This document shows positions 12,255 to 26,571 of a stretch of DNA of 64,000 bases, piece by piece. The stretch's first letter is position 1. Every line of letters starts with the position of its first letter. The notes under the pieces were generated by a model that saw nothing but the letters and a program-made list of their open reading frames with translations, did not search any database and was not told where the DNA came from. A program made the translations under genes and the position numbers. The DNA comes from Panorpa germanica (Eukaryota; Arthropoda; Insecta; Mecoptera; Panorpidae): assembly GCA_963678705.1 (NCBI GenBank), contig CAVMBN010000143.1, forward strand, positions 1 through 64,000. Reading direction: 5' to 3'.

Positions 12255-12882
12255 AAAAAGTGATTAAAAGTGAGAAATTAATTATGGAAAAAAATTAAAT
12301 AAATTATATGAATACTTTTTCAAACGAAAAGTATTTAAGTTTGTTTTAAATTTGTGTTAATTTATTCTAAACAAAGTGTTTTTACAAAAGTTTGACAGTT
12401 GGAAACCAGTGTTAAAAACGAATTTTTCATTACGCGTACACGCGGTCTTATAAACATAACCTAAAATTTGTAACTTTGATGTTTGATATAAGACAATAAT
12501 AAGTGCGATAGACAAAAAAAGTGATAATAATTAGGTTAGTGTTAGTGCTAAAACATCAAGTGGTTTAAAATTCAAGAAATCTGTAGAGATATATAAGAAA
12601 GACCTCAAATAAACACTACAAATATACGGAAGACAAAAGGTTGCCGCCCACTATCAAGTAAGTCGAATAACATTAACTATAAATAATATTAAAACACAAG
12701 AATTAGTTTATATAAATGCGTGTTTTAAATAATAATGAGAGTGTATTAATTGTTATAAGTGATTAAGTGAACAATATATGCGGTTTTCTTGGAAATAGTG
12801 ATTGATCGTTCATGAACATTCAATGGTAACAAACAAATGGTAAGTAAGTAGGCATAAGTACATGTATGTATATGAGATATTT

Positions 12883-13840
12883 ATAGAAATTTAGTGTGCC
12901 TTTGTTGATGTCCGGTGGCCAAGTGACCTTCAAAGAATTAGACCGGCAAAAACCTATAGGTACGTCTACTGCGCTATGGAGAACTATTTTCATTGTCGAA
13001 CATTATTTTACAAACCGATTACCGTTCCATGAAAAGGCAACTATCTAAAGGTTGTCCTCAGCGATCTGTAATGGGGCCTGAGCTCTGGAACATGGTATTC
13101 GACGAGAACTGTGTTTCTCACTCGAAAGGTTGTGTAGACATATGTTTTGCCAACGATAATGTGATCCTTATCGGTGCAAATAGTACAGAAACCCTAGAAA
13201 GCCGTTCTCGACCTGCTATATATAAAATCTGTAGTTTCTTGAAGCTACAAAGCTACGAAACAAATACAGTAACAACGAATGATAAACTTGTAACACACCT
13301 TGCGCGTGTCACAAGGACGGAATGAAGCTTAAACTCGGCAACTCTGCCGACACTATACAAGGGGGCATTTATGCTTATAGTTGTGTATTGTGCTTCGGCA
13401 TGGTATTACAGGATCAATCTTCCAGATCTTCCATGCAAAGAACTATGTTATTGACGATGACGCGTTGTTGCAGAACTGTATCTACAGAAGTGGTGCAAGT
13501 GATATTGGGGACAATTCCTTTAGATTTAAAAATCACTCATGCACTTACTCAAGTACAAATTACGCTAGAACTGAAAAAATCAAATTTTGATGATTTAAAA
13601 TTAATGCGACAAATTTCGAGGATTTAAAGTTAATGCGGCTGTAGGATAAAAGTCTGGAGACGATACCAAATATATTGCCAAAGAGATGAATGCATATATG
13701 CATAAGCTCTGGCAAGACAGATGGGACTTAATACAAAAAAGAAGACCTACGTATTGCTTTACAAGCACGTTAATATTGCTTTGCAACACAAGTGGTTCCT
13801 ATCTACTATGTGTGTGATCGGCTCCTGCTACTTTAGGTGA
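12883..13840 (+). pseudogene. R1-clade RT remnant, unit 9
   Basis: Same layout. The 5' half is shared with unit 8 (tttagtgtgcc, aactctgcc, tgcttatag variants); the 3' half is the common type. The C-terminal block has tgcttt for tggttt near 13755. Confidence 0.85.
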
Positions 13841-14468
13841 AAAAAGTGATTAAAAGTGAGAAATTAATTATGGAAAAAAATTAAATAAATTATATGAATA
13901 CTTTTTCAAACGAAAAGTATTTAAGTTTGTTTTAAATTTGTGTTAATTTATTCTAAACAAAGTGTTTTTACAAAAGTTTAACAGTTGGAAACTAGTGTTA
14001 AAAACGAATTTTTCATTACGCGTACACGTGGTCTTATAAACATAACCTAAAATTTGTAACTTTGATGTTTGATATAAGACATTAATAAGTGCGATAGACA
14101 AAAAAAGTGATAATAATTAGGTTAGTGTTAGTGCTAAAACATCAAGTGGTTTAAAATTCAAGAAATCTGTAAAGATATATAAGGAAGACCTCATATAAAC
14201 ACTACAAATATACGGAAGACAAAAGGTTGCCGCCCACTATCAAGTAAGTCGAATAACATTAACTATAAATAATATTAAAACACAAGAATTAGTTTATATA
14301 AATGCGTGTTTTAAATAATAATGAGAGTGTATTAATTGTTATAAGTGATTAAGTGAACAATATATGCGGTTTTCTTGGAAATAGTGATTGATCGTTCATG
14401 AACATTCAATGGTAACAAACAAATGGTAAGTAAGTAGGCATAAGTACAAGTATGTATATGAGATATTT

Positions 14469-15426
14469 ATAGAAATTCAGTGTGCCTTTGTTGATGTCCG
14501 GTGGCCAAGTGACCTTTAAAGAATTAGACCGGCAAAAACCTATAGGTACGTCTACTGCGCTATGGAGAACTATTTTCATTGTCGAACATTATTTTACAAA
14601 CCGATTACCGTTCCATGAAAAGGCAACTATCTAAAGGTTGTCCTCAGCAATCTGTAATGGGGCCTGAGCTCTGGAACATGGTATTCGACGAGAACTGTGT
14701 TTCTCACTCGAAAGGTTGTGTAGACATATGTTTTGCCAACGATAATGTGATCCTTATCGGTGCAAATAGTACAGAAACGCTAGAAAGCCGTTCTCGACCT
14801 GCTATATATAAAATCTGTAATTTCTTGAAGCTACAAAGCTACGAAACAAATACAGTAACAACGAATGATAAACTTGTAACACACCTTGCGCGTGTCACAA
14901 AGACGGAATAAAGCTTAAACTCGGCAACTATGCCGACACTATACAAGGGGGCATTTATGCTAATAGTTGTGTATTGTGCGTCGGCATGGTATTACAGGAT
15001 CAATCTTCCAGATCTTCCATGCAAAGAACTATGTTATTGACGATGACGCGTTGTTGCAGAACTGTATCTACAGAAGTGGTGCAAGTGATATTGGGGACAA
15101 TTCCTTTAGATTTAAAAATCACTCATGCACTTACTCAAGTACAAATTACGCTAGAACTGAAAAAATCAAATTTTGATGATTTAAAATTAATGCGACAAAT
15201 TTCGAGGATTTAAAGTTAATGCGGATGTAGGATAAAAGTCTGGAGACGATACCAAATATATTGCCAAAGAGATGAATGCATATATGCATAAGCTCTGGCA
15301 AGACAGATGGGACTTAATACAAAAAGGAAGACCTACGTATTGGTTTACAAGGACGTTAATATTGCTTTGCAACACAAGTGGTTCCTATCTACTATGTGTG
15401 TGATCGTCTCCTGCTACTTTAGGTGA
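14469..15426 (+). pseudogene. R1-clade RT remnant, unit 10
   Basis: Same layout. It has KGCPQQSV where most units have KGCPQRSV, and the Trp-position stop is TAA (14909-14911). It is closely related to unit 11. Confidence 0.85.
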
Positions 15427-16054
15427 AAAAAGTGATTAAAAGTGAGAAATTAATTATGGAAAAAAATTAAATAAACTATATGAATACTTTTTCAAACGAA
15501 AAGTATTTAAGTTTGTTTTAAATTTGTGTTAATTTATTCTAAACAAAGTGTTTTTACAAAAGTTTAACAGTTGGAAACCAGTGTTAAAAACGAATTTTTC
15601 ATTACGCGTACACGCGGTCTTATAAACATAACCTCAAATTTGTAACTTTGATGTTTGATATAAGACATTAATAAGTGCGATAGACAAAAAAAGTGATAAT
15701 AATTAGGTTAGTGTTAGTGCTAAAACATCAAGTGGTTTAAAATTCAAGAAATCTGTAGAGATATATAAGGAAGACCTCATATAAACACTACAAATATACG
15801 GAAGACAAAAGGTTGCCGCCCACTATCAAGTAAGTCGAATAACATTAACTATAAATAATATTAAAACACATGAATTAGTTTATATAAATGCGTGTTTTAA
15901 ATAATAATGAGAGTGTATTAATTGTTATAAGTGATTAAGTGAACAATATATGCGGTTTTCTTGGAAATAGTGATTGATCGTTCATGAACATTCAATGGTA
16001 ACAAACAAATGGTAAGTAAGTAGGCATAAGTACAAGTATGTATATGAGATATTT

Positions 16055-17011
16055 ATAGAAATTCAGTGTGCCTTTGTTGATGTACGGTGGCCAAGTGACC
16101 TTTAAAGAATTAGACCGGCAAAAACCTATAGGTACGTCTACTGCGCTATGGAGAACTATTTTCATTGTCAAACATTATTTTACAAACCGATTACCGTTCC
16201 ATGAAAAGGCAACTATCTAAAGGTTGTCCTCAGCAATCTGTAATGGGGCCTGAGCTCTGGAACATGGTATTCGACGAGAACTGTGTTTCTCACTCGAAAG
16301 GTTGTGTAGACATATGTTTTGCCAACGATAATGTGATCCTTATCGGTGCAAATAGTACAGAAACGCTAGAAAGCCGTTCTCGACCTGCTATATATAAAAT
16401 CTGTAATTTCTTGAAGCTACAAAGCTACGAAACAAATACAGTAACAACGAATGATAAACTTGTAACACACCTTGCGCGTGTCACAAGGACGGAATAAAGC
16501 TTAAACTCGGCAACTATGCCAACACTATACAAGGGGGCATTATTCTAATAGTTGTGTATTGTGCGTCGGCATTGTATTACAGGATCAATCTTCCAGATCT
16601 TCCATGCAAAGAACTATGTTATTGACGATGACGCGTTGTTGCAGAACTGTATCTACAGAAGTGGTGCAAGTGATATTGGGGACAATTCCTTTAGATTTAA
16701 AAATCACTCATGCACTTACTCAAGTACAAATTACGCTAGAACTGAAAAAATCAAATTTTTATGATTTAAAATTAATGCGACAAATTTCGAGGATTTAAAG
16801 TTAATGCGGATGTAGGATAAAAGTCTGGAGACGATACCAAATATATTGCCAAAGAGATGAATGCATATATGCATAAGCTCTGGCAAGACAGATGGGACTT
16901 AATACAAAAAGGAAGACCTACGTATTGGTTTACAAGGACGTTAATATTGCTTTGCAACACAAGTGGTTCCTATCTACTATGTGTGTGATCGGCTCCTGCT
17001 ACTTTAGGTGA
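16055..17011 (+). pseudogene. R1-clade RT remnant, unit 11
   Basis: Same layout and the same KGCPQQSV and TAA markers as unit 10. A 1-bp deletion near 16543 shifts the downstream frame and accounts for the 1,585-bp spacing to the next unit. Confidence 0.85.
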
Positions 17012-17639
17012 AAAAAGTGATTAAAAGTGAGAAATTAATTATGGAAAAAAATTAAATAAATTATATGAATACTTTTTCAAACGAAAAGTATTTAAGTTTG
17101 TTTTAAATTTGTGTTAATTTATTCTAAACAAAGTGTTTTTACAAAAGTTTAACAGTTGGAAACCAGTGTTAAAAACGAATTTTTCATTACGCGTACACGC
17201 GGTCTTATAAACATAACCTCAAATTTGTAACTTTGATGTTTGATATATGACATTAATAAGTGCGATAGACAAAAAAAGTGATAATAATTAGGTTAGTGTT
17301 AGTGCTAAAACATCAAGTGGTTTAAAATTCAAGAAATCTGTAGAGATATATAAGGAAGACCTCATATAAACACTACAAATTTACAGAAGACAAAAGGTTG
17401 CCGCCCACTATCAAGTAAGTCGAATAACATTAACTATAAATAATATTAAAACACAAGAATTAGTTTATATAAATGCGTGTTTTAAATAATAATGAGAGTG
17501 TATTAATTGTTATAAGTGATTAAGTGAACAATATATGCGGTTTTCTTGGAAATAGTGATTGATCGTTCATGAACATTCAATGGTAACGAACAAATGGTAA
17601 GTAAGTAGGCATAAGTACAAGTATGTATATGAGATATTT

Positions 17640-18595
17640 ATAGAAATTCAGTGTGCCTTTGTTGATGTCCGGTGGCCAAGTGACCTTCAAAGAATTAGAC
17701 CGGCAAAAACCTATAGGTACGTCTACTGCGCTATGGAGAACTATTTTCATTGTCAAACATTATTTTACAAACCGATTACAGTTCCATGAAAAGGCAACTA
17801 TCTAAAGGTTGTCCTCAGCGATCTGTAATAGGGCCTGAGCTCTGGAACATGGTATTCGACGAGAACTGTGTTTCTCACTCGAAAGGTTGTGTAGACATAT
17901 GTTTTGCCAACGATAATGTGATACTTATCGGTGCAAATAGTACAGAAACCCTAGAAAGCCGTTCTCGACCTGCTATATATAAAATCTGTAGTTTCTTGAA
18001 GCTACAAAGCTACGAAACAAATACAGTAACAACGAATGATAAACTTGTAACACACCTTGCGCGTGTCACAAGGACGAAATGAAGCTTAAACTCGGCAACT
18101 ATGCCGACACTATACAAGGAGGCATTTATGCTAATAGTTGTGTATTGTGTTTTGGAATGGTATTACAGGATCAATCTTCCAGATCTTCCATGCAAAGAAC
18201 TATGTTATTGACGATGACGCGTTGTTGCAGAACTGTATCTACAGAAGTGGTGCAAGTGATATTGGGGACAATTCCTTTAGATTTAAAAATCACTCATGCA
18301 CTTACTCAAGTACAAATTACGCTAGAACTGAAAAAAAAATTTTGATGATTTAAAATTAATGCGACAAATTTCGAGGATTTAAAGTTAATGCGGATGTAGG
18401 ATAAAAGTCTGGAGACGATACCAAATATATTGCCAAAGAGATGAATGCATATATGCATAAGCTCTGGCAAGACAGATGGGACTTAATACAAAAAGGAAGA
18501 CCTACGTATTGGTTTACAAGGACGTTAATATTGCTTTGCAACACAAGTGGTTCCTATCTACTATGTGTGTGATCGGCTCCTGCTACTTTAGGTAA
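17640..18595 (+). pseudogene. R1-clade RT remnant, unit 12
   Basis: Same layout. Private changes are TDYSSMKR, VIGPELWN and TRTK before the TGA. A 2-bp deletion in the run near 18335 shortens the thumb frame to KKKF. The last frame ends in TAA instead of TGA. Confidence 0.85.
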
Positions 18596-19226
18596 AAAAA
18601 GTGATTAAAAGTGAGAAATTAATTATGGAAAAAAATTAAATAAATTATATGAATACTTTTTCAAACGAAAAGTATTTAAGTTTGTTTTAAATTTGTGTTA
18701 ATTTATTCTAAACAAAGTGTTTTTACAAAAGTTTAACAGTTGGAAACCAGTGTTAAAAACGAATTTTTCATTACGCGTACACGCGGTCTTATAAACATAA
18801 CCTCAAATTTGTAACTTTGATGTTTGATATAAGACATTAATAAGTGCGATAGACAAAAAAAATGATAATAATTAGGTTAGTGTTAGTGCTAAAACATCAA
18901 GTGGTTCAAGAAATTTCAAGAAATCTGTAGAGATATATAAGGAAGACCTCATATAAACACTACAAATATACGGAAGACAAAAGGTTGCCGCCCACTATCA
19001 AGTAAGTCGAATAACATTAACTATAAATAATATTAAAACACAAGAATTAGTTTATATAAATGCGTGTTTTAAATAATAATGAGAGTGTATTAATTGTTAT
19101 AAGTGATTAAGTGAACAATATATGCGGTTTTCTTGGAAATAGTGATTGATCGTTCATGAACATTCAATGGTAACGAACAAATGGTAAGTAAGTAGGCATA
19201 AGTACAAGTATGTATATGAGATATTT

Positions 19227-20184
19227 ATAGAAATTCAGTGTGCCTTTGTTGATGTCCGGTGGCCAAGTGACCTTCAAAGAATTAGACCGGCAAAAACCTA
19301 TAGGTACGTCTACTGCGCTATGGAGAACTATTTTCATTGTCAAACATTATTTTACAAACCGATTACCGTTCCATGAAAAGGCAACTATCTAAAGGTTGTC
19401 CTCAGCGATCTATAATGGGGCTTGAGCTCTGGAACATGGTATTCGACGAGAACTGTGTTTCTCACTCGAAAGGTTGTGTAGACATATGTTTTGCCAACGA
19501 TAATGTGATCCTTATCGGTGCAAATAGTACAGAAACCCTAGAAAGCCGTTCTCGACCTGCTATATATAAAATCTGTAGTTTCTTGAAGCTACAAAGCTAC
19601 GAAACAAATACAGTAACAACGAATGATAAACTTGTAACACACCTTGCGCGTGTCACAAGGACGGAATGAAGCTTAAACTCGGCAACTATGCCGACACTAT
19701 ACAAGGGGGCATTTATGCTAATAGTTGTGTATTGTGCGTCGGCATAATATTACAGGATCAATCTTCCAGATCTTCCATGCAAAGAACTATGTTATTGACG
19801 ATGACGCGTTGTTGCAGAACTGTATCTACAGAAGTGGTGCAAGTGATATTGGGGACAATTCCTATAGATTTAAAAATCACTCATGCACTTACTTAAGTAC
19901 AAGCTACGCTAGAACTGAAAAAATCAAATTTTGATGATTTAAAATTAATGCGACAAACTTCGAGGATTTAAAGTTAATGCGGCTGTAGGATAAAAGTCTG
20001 GAGACGATACCAAATATATTGCCAAAGAGATGAATGCATATATGCATAAGCTCTGGCAAGACAGATGGGACTTAATACGAAAAGGAAGACCTACGTATTG
20101 GTTTACAAGGACGTTGATATTGCTTTGCAACACAAGTGGTTCCTATCTACTATGTGTGTGATCGGCTCCTGCTACTTTAGGTGA
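19227..20184 (+). pseudogene. R1-clade RT remnant, unit 13
   Basis: Same layout. It reads SIMGLELWN in the palm part. A CAA-to-TAA change (19894-19896) stops the thumb frame early. The following linker is cut short by the 585-bp deletion at 20245-20248. Confidence 0.85.
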
Positions 20185-20244
20185 AAAAAGTGATTAAAAG
20201 TGAGAAATTAATTATAGAAAAAAATTAAATAAATTATATGAATA

Positions 20245-20248
20245 CTTT
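20245..20248. other. Junction of a 585-bp deletion with CTTT microhomology
   Basis: Linker sequence ending in gaatacttt runs directly into gttgatgtccgg of the next RT remnant. The spacing between phase markers is 1,001 instead of 1,586, so 585 bp are lost. CTTT is present at both parent breakpoints and once at the junction. The loss removes most of one linker and the motif-A block of unit 14. Confidence 0.9.
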
Positions 20249-21185
20249 GTTGATGTCCGGTGGCCAAGTGACCTTCAAAGAATAAGACCGGCAAAAACCT
20301 ATAGGTACGTCTACTGCGCTATGGAGAACTATTTTCATTGTCGAACATTATTTTACAAACCGATTACCGTTCCATGAAAAGGCAACTATCTAAAGGTTGT
20401 CCTCAGCGATCTGTAATGGGGCCTGAGCTCTGGAACATGGTATTTGACGAGAACTGTGTTTCTCACTCGAAAGGTTGTGTAGACATATGTTTTGCCAACG
20501 ATAATGTGATCCTTATCGGTGCAAATAGTACAGAAACCCTAGAAAGCCGTTCTCGACCTGCTATATATAAAATCTGTAGTTTCTTGAAGCTACAAAGCTA
20601 CGAAACAAATACAGTAACAACGAATAATAAACTTGTAACACACCTTGCGCGTGTCACAAGGACGGAATGAAGCTTAAACTCGGCAACTATGCCGACACTA
20701 TACAAGGGGGCATTTATGCTAATAGTTGTGTATTGTGCTTTGGCATTGTATTACAGGATCAATCTTCCAGATCTTCCATGCAAAGAACTATGTTATTGAC
20801 GATGACGCGTTGTTGCAGAACTGTATCTACAGAAGTGGTGCAAATGATATTGGGGACAATTCCTTTAGATTTAAAAATCACTCATGCACTTACTCAAGTA
20901 CAAATTACGCTAGAACTGAAAAAATCAAATTTTGATGATTTAAAATTAATGCGACAAATTTCGAGGATTTAAAGTTAATGCGGCTGTAGGATAAAAGTCT
21001 GGAGACGATACCAAATATATTGCCAAAGAGATGAATGCATATATGCATAAGCTCTGGCAAGACAGATGGGACTTAATACAAAAAGGAAGACCTACGTATT
21101 GGTTTACAAGGCCGTTGATATTGCTTTGCAACAAAAGTGGTTCCTATCTACTATGTGTGTGATCGGCTCCTGCTACTTTAGGTGA
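20249..21185 (+). pseudogene. R1-clade RT remnant, unit 14 (5' truncated)
   Basis: The motif-A block (EIQCAF) is missing because of the 585-bp deletion. From 20338 on it is complete. Marker TTNNKL (aataataaac) and aaatgatattgg are shared with unit 18, four units downstream. TGA is at the Trp position. Confidence 0.85.
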
Positions 21186-21813
21186 AACAAGTGATTAAAA
21201 ATGAGAAATTAATTATGGAAAAAAATTAAATAAATTATATGAATACTTTTTCAAACGAAAAGTATTTAAGTTTGTTTTAAAATTGTGTTAATTTATTCTA
21301 AACAAAATGTTTTTACAAAAGTTTGACAGTTGGAAACCAGTGTTAAAAACGAATTTTTCATTACGCGTACACGCGGTCTTATAAACATAACCTCAAATTT
21401 ATAACTTTGATGTTTGATATAAGACATTATTAAGTGCGATAGACAAAAAAAGTGATAATAATTAGGTTAGTGTTAGTGCTAAAACATCAAGTGGTTTAAA
21501 ATTCAAGAAATCTGTAGAGATATATAAGGAAGACCTCATATAAACACTACAAATATACGGAAGACAAAAGGTTGCCGCCCACTATCAAGTAAGTCGAATA
21601 ACATTAACTATAAATAATATTAAAACACAAGAATTAGTTTATATAAATGCGTGTTTTAAATAATAATGAGAGTGTATTAATTGTTATAAGTGATTAAGTG
21701 AACAATATATGCGGTTTTCTTGGAAATAGTGATTGATCGTTCATGAACATTTAATGGTAACAAACAAATGGTAAGTTAGTAGGCATAAGTACATGTATGT
21801 ATATGAGATATTT

Positions 21814-22771
21814 ATAGAAATTCAGTGTGCCTTTGTTGATGTCCGATGGCCAAGTGACCTTGAAAGAATTAGACCGGCAAAAACCTATAGGTACGTCTAC
21901 TGCACTATAAAGAACTATTTTCATTGTCGAACATTATTTTACAAACCGATTACCGTTCCATGAAAAGGCAACTATCTAAAGGTTGTCCTCAGCGATCTGT
22001 AATGGGGCCTGAGCTCTGGAATATGGTATTCGACGAGAACTGTGTTTCTCACTCGAAAGGTTGTGTAGACATATGTTTTGCCAACGATAATGTGATCCTT
22101 ATCGGTGCAAATAGTACAGAAACCCTAGAAAGCCGTTCTCGACCTGCTATATATAAAATCTGTAGTTTCTTGAAGCTACAAAGCTACAAAACAAATACAG
22201 TAACAACGAATGATATACTTGTAACACACCTTGCGCGTGTCACAAGGACGGAATAAAGCTTAAACTCGGCAACTCTGCTGACACTATACAAGGGGGCATT
22301 TATGCTAATAGTTGTGTATTGTGCTTTGGCATGGTATTACAGGATCAATCTTCTAGATCTTCCATGCAAAGAACTATGTTATTGACGATGACGCGTTGTT
22401 GCAGAACTGTATCTACAGAAGTGGTGCAAGTGATATTGGGGACAATTCCTTTAGATTTAAAAATCACTCATGCACTTACTCAAGTACAAATTACGCTACA
22501 ACTGAAAAAATCCAATTTTAATGATTTAAAATTAATGCGACAAATTTCAAGGATTTAAAGTTAATGCGGCTGTAGGATAAAAGTCTGGAGACGATACCAA
22601 ATATATTGCCAAAGAGATGAATGCATATATGCATAAGCTCTGGCAAGACAAATGGGACTTAATACAAAAAGGAAGACCTACGTATTGGTTTACAAGGACG
22701 TTAATATTGCTTTGCAACACAAGTGGTTCCTATCTACTATGTGTGTGATCGGCTCCTGCTACTTTAGGTGA
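21814..22771 (+). pseudogene. R1-clade RT remnant, unit 15
   Basis: Same layout. Markers are YKTNTVTTNDIL and TAA at the Trp position (22254-22256). It is repeated almost exactly as unit 19. The thumb frame reads QITLQLKKSNFN. Confidence 0.85.
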
Positions 22772-23399
22772 AAAAAGTGATTAAAAGTGAGATATGAATT
22801 ATAGAAAAAAATTAAATAAATTATATGAATACTTTTTCAAACAAAAAGTATTTAAGTTTCTTTTAAATTTGTGTTAATTTACCCTAAACAAAGTGTTTTT
22901 ACAAAAGTTTGACAGTTGGAAACCAGTGTTAAAAACGAATTTTTCATTACGCGTACACGCGGTCTTATAAACATAACCTCAAATTTGTAACTTTGATGTT
23001 TGATATAAGACATTAATAAGTGCGATAGAAAAAAAAAGTGATAATAATTAGGTTAGTGTTAGTGCTAAAACATCAAGTGGTATAAAATTTAAGAAATCTG
23101 TAGAGATATATAAGGAAGACCTCATATAAACACTACATATATACGGAACACAAAAGGTTGCCGCCCACTATCAAGTAAGTCGAATAACATTAACTATAAA
23201 TAATACTAAAACACAAGAATTAGTTTATATAAATGCGTGTTTTAAATAATAATGAGAGTGTATTAATTGTTATAAGTGATTAAGTGAACAATATATGCGG
23301 TTTTCTTGGAAATAGTGATTGATCGTTCAGGAACATTCAATGGTAAAAAACAAATGGTAAGTAAGTAGGCATAAGTACAAGTATGTATATGAGATATTT

Positions 23400-24357
23400 A
23401 TAGAAATTCAGTGTGCCTTTGTTGATGTCCGGTGGCCAAGTGACCTTCAAAGAATTAGACCGGCAAAAACCTATAGGTACGTCTACTGCGCTATAGAGAA
23501 CTATTTTCATTGTCGAACATTATTTTACAAACCGATTACCGTTCCATGAAAAGGCAACTATCTAAAGGTTGTCCTCAGCGATCTGTAATGGGGCCTGAGC
23601 TCTGGAACATGGTATTCGACGAGAACTGTGTTTCTCACTCGAAAGGTTGTGTAGACATATGTTTTGCCAACGATAATGTGATCCTTATTGGTGCAAATAG
23701 TACAGAAACCCTAGAAAGCCGTTCTCGACCTGCTATATATAAAATCTGTAGTTTCTTGAAGCTACAATGCTACAAAACAAATACAATAACAACGAATGAT
23801 AAACTTGTAACACACCTTGCGCGTGTCACAAGGACGGAATAAAGCTTAAACTCGGCAACTCTGCTGACACTATACAAAGGGGCATTTATGCTAATAGTTG
23901 TGTATTGTGCTTCGGCATGGTATTACAGGATCAATCTTCTAGATCTTCCATGCAAAGAACTATGTTATTGACGATGACGCGTTGTTGCAGAACTGTATCT
24001 ACAGAAGTGGTGCAAGTGATATTGGGGACAATTCCTTTAGATTTAAAAATCACTCATGCACTTACTCAAGTACAAATTACGCTACAACTTAAAAAATCCA
24101 ATTTTGATGATTTAAAATTAATGCGACAAATTTCGAGGATTTAAAGTTAATGCGGCTGTAGGATAAAAGTCTGGAGACGATACCAAATATATTGCCAAAG
24201 AGATGAATGCATATATGCATAAGCTCTGGCAAGACAGATGGGACTTAATACAAAAAGGAAGACCTACGTATTGGTTTACAAGGACGTTAATATTGCTTTG
24301 CAACACAAGTGGTTCCTATCTACTATGTGTGTGATCGGCTCCTGCTACTTTAGGTGA
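23400..24357 (+). pseudogene. R1-clade RT remnant, unit 16
   Basis: Same layout. Markers are QCYKTNTITTNDKL and TAA at the Trp position (23840-23842). The upstream linker has GTTCAGGAAC in place of the palindrome. Repeated as unit 20. Confidence 0.85.
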
Positions 24358-24985
24358 AAAAAGTGATTAAAAGTAAAAAATTAATTATGGAAAAAAATTA
24401 AATAAATTATATGAATACTTTTTCAAACGAAAAGTATTTAAGTTTGTTTTAAATTTGTGTTAATTTACCCTAAACAAAGTGTTTTTACAAAAGTTTGACA
24501 GTTGGAAACCAGTGTTAAAAACGAATTTTTCATTACGCGTACACGCGGTCTTATAAACATAACCTCAAATTTGTAACTTTGATGTTTGATATAAGACATT
24601 AATAAGTGCGATAGAGAAAAAAAGTGATAATAATTAGGTTAGTGTTAGTGCTAAAACATCAATTGGTTTAAAATTCAAGAAATCTGTAGAGATATATAAG
24701 GAAGACCTCATATAATCACTACAAATATACGGAAGACAAAAGGTTGCCGCCCACTATCAAGTAAGTCGAATAACATTAACTATAAATAATATTAAAACAC
24801 AAGAATTAGTTTATATAAATGCGTGTTTTAAATAATAATGAGAGTGTATTAAGTGTTATAATTGAATAAGTGAACAATATATGCGGTTTTCTTGGAAATA
24901 GTGATTGATCGTTCATGAACATTCAATGGTAACAAACAAATGGTAAGTAAGTAGGCATAAGTACAAGTATGTATATGAGATATTT

Positions 24986-25943
24986 ATAGAAATTCAGTGT
25001 GCCTTTGTTGATGTCCGGTGGCCAAGTGACCTTCAAAGAATTAGACCGGCAAAAACCTATAGGTACGTCTACTGCGCTATGGAGAACTATTTTCATTGAC
25101 GAACATTATTTTACAAACCGATTACCGTTCCATGAAAAGGCAACTATCTAAAGGTTGTCCTTAGCGATCTGTAATGGGGCCTGAGCTCTGGAACATGGTA
25201 TTCGACGAGAACTGTGTTTCTCACTCGAAAGGTTGTGTAGACATATGTTTTGCCAACGATAATGTGATCCTTATCGGTGAAAATAGTACAGAAACCCTAG
25301 AAAGCCGTTCTCGACCTGCTATATATAAAATCTGTAGTTTCTTGAAGCTACAAAGCTACGAAACAAATACAGTAACAACGAATGATAAACTTGTAACACA
25401 CCTTGCGCGTGTCACAAGGACGGAATAAAGCTTAAACTCGGCAACTATGCCGACACTATACAAGGGGGCAATTATGTTAATAGTCGTGTATTGTGCTTCG
25501 GCATGGTATTACAGGATCAATCTTCCAGATATTCCATGCAAAGAACTATGTTATTTACGATGACGCGTTGTTGCAGAACTGTATCTACAGAAGTGGTGCA
25601 AGTGATATTGGGGACAATTCCTTTAGATTTAAAAATCACTCATGCACTTACTCAAGTACAAATTACGCTAGAACTAAAAAAATTTAATTTTGATGATTTA
25701 AAATTAATGCGACAAATTTCGAGGATTTAAAGTTAATGCGGCTGTAGGATAAAAGTCTGGAGACGATACCAAATATATTGCCAAAGAGATGAATGCATAT
25801 ATGCATAAGCTCTGGCAAGACAGATGGGACTTAATACAAAAAGGAAGACCCACGTATTGGTTTACAAGGACGTTAATATTGCTTTGCAACACAAGTGGTT
25901 CCTATCTACTATGTGTGTGATCGGCTCCTGCTACTTTAGGTGA
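24986..25943 (+). pseudogene. R1-clade RT remnant, unit 17
   Basis: A CAG-to-TAG change (25162-25164) places a stop inside the KGCPQ motif. GANST reads GENST. The Trp-position stop is TAA. The thumb part has SRYSMQ and LFTM variants. Repeated as unit 21. Confidence 0.85.
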
Positions 25944-26571
25944 AAAAAGTGATTAAAAGTGAGATATGAATTATGGAAAAAAATTAAATAAATTATATGA
26001 ATACTTTTTCAAACGAAAAGTATTTAAGTTTGTTTTAAATTTGTGTTAATTTACCCTAAACAAAGTGTTTTTACAAAAGTTTGACAGTTGGAAACCAGTG
26101 TTAAAAACGAATTTTTCATTACGCGTACACGCGGTCTTATAAACATAACCTCAAATTTGTAACTTTGATGTTTGATATAAGACATTAATAAGTGCGATAG
26201 AAAAAAAAAGTGATAATAATTAGGTTAGTGTTAGTGCTAAAACATTAAGTGGTATAAAATTTAAGAAATCTGTAGAGATATATAAGGAAGACCTCATATA
26301 AACACTACATATATACGGAACACAAAAGGTTGCCGCCCACTATCAAGTAAGTCGAATAACATTAACTATAAATAATACTAAAACACAAGAATTAGTTTAT
26401 ATAAATGCGTGTTTTAAATAATAATGAGAGTGTATTAATTGTTATAAGTGATTAAGTGAACAATATATGCGGTTTTCTTGGAAATAGTGATTGATCGTTC
26501 AGGAACATTCAATGGTAACAAACAAATGGTAAGTAAGTAGGCATAAGTACAAGTATGTATATGAGATATTT

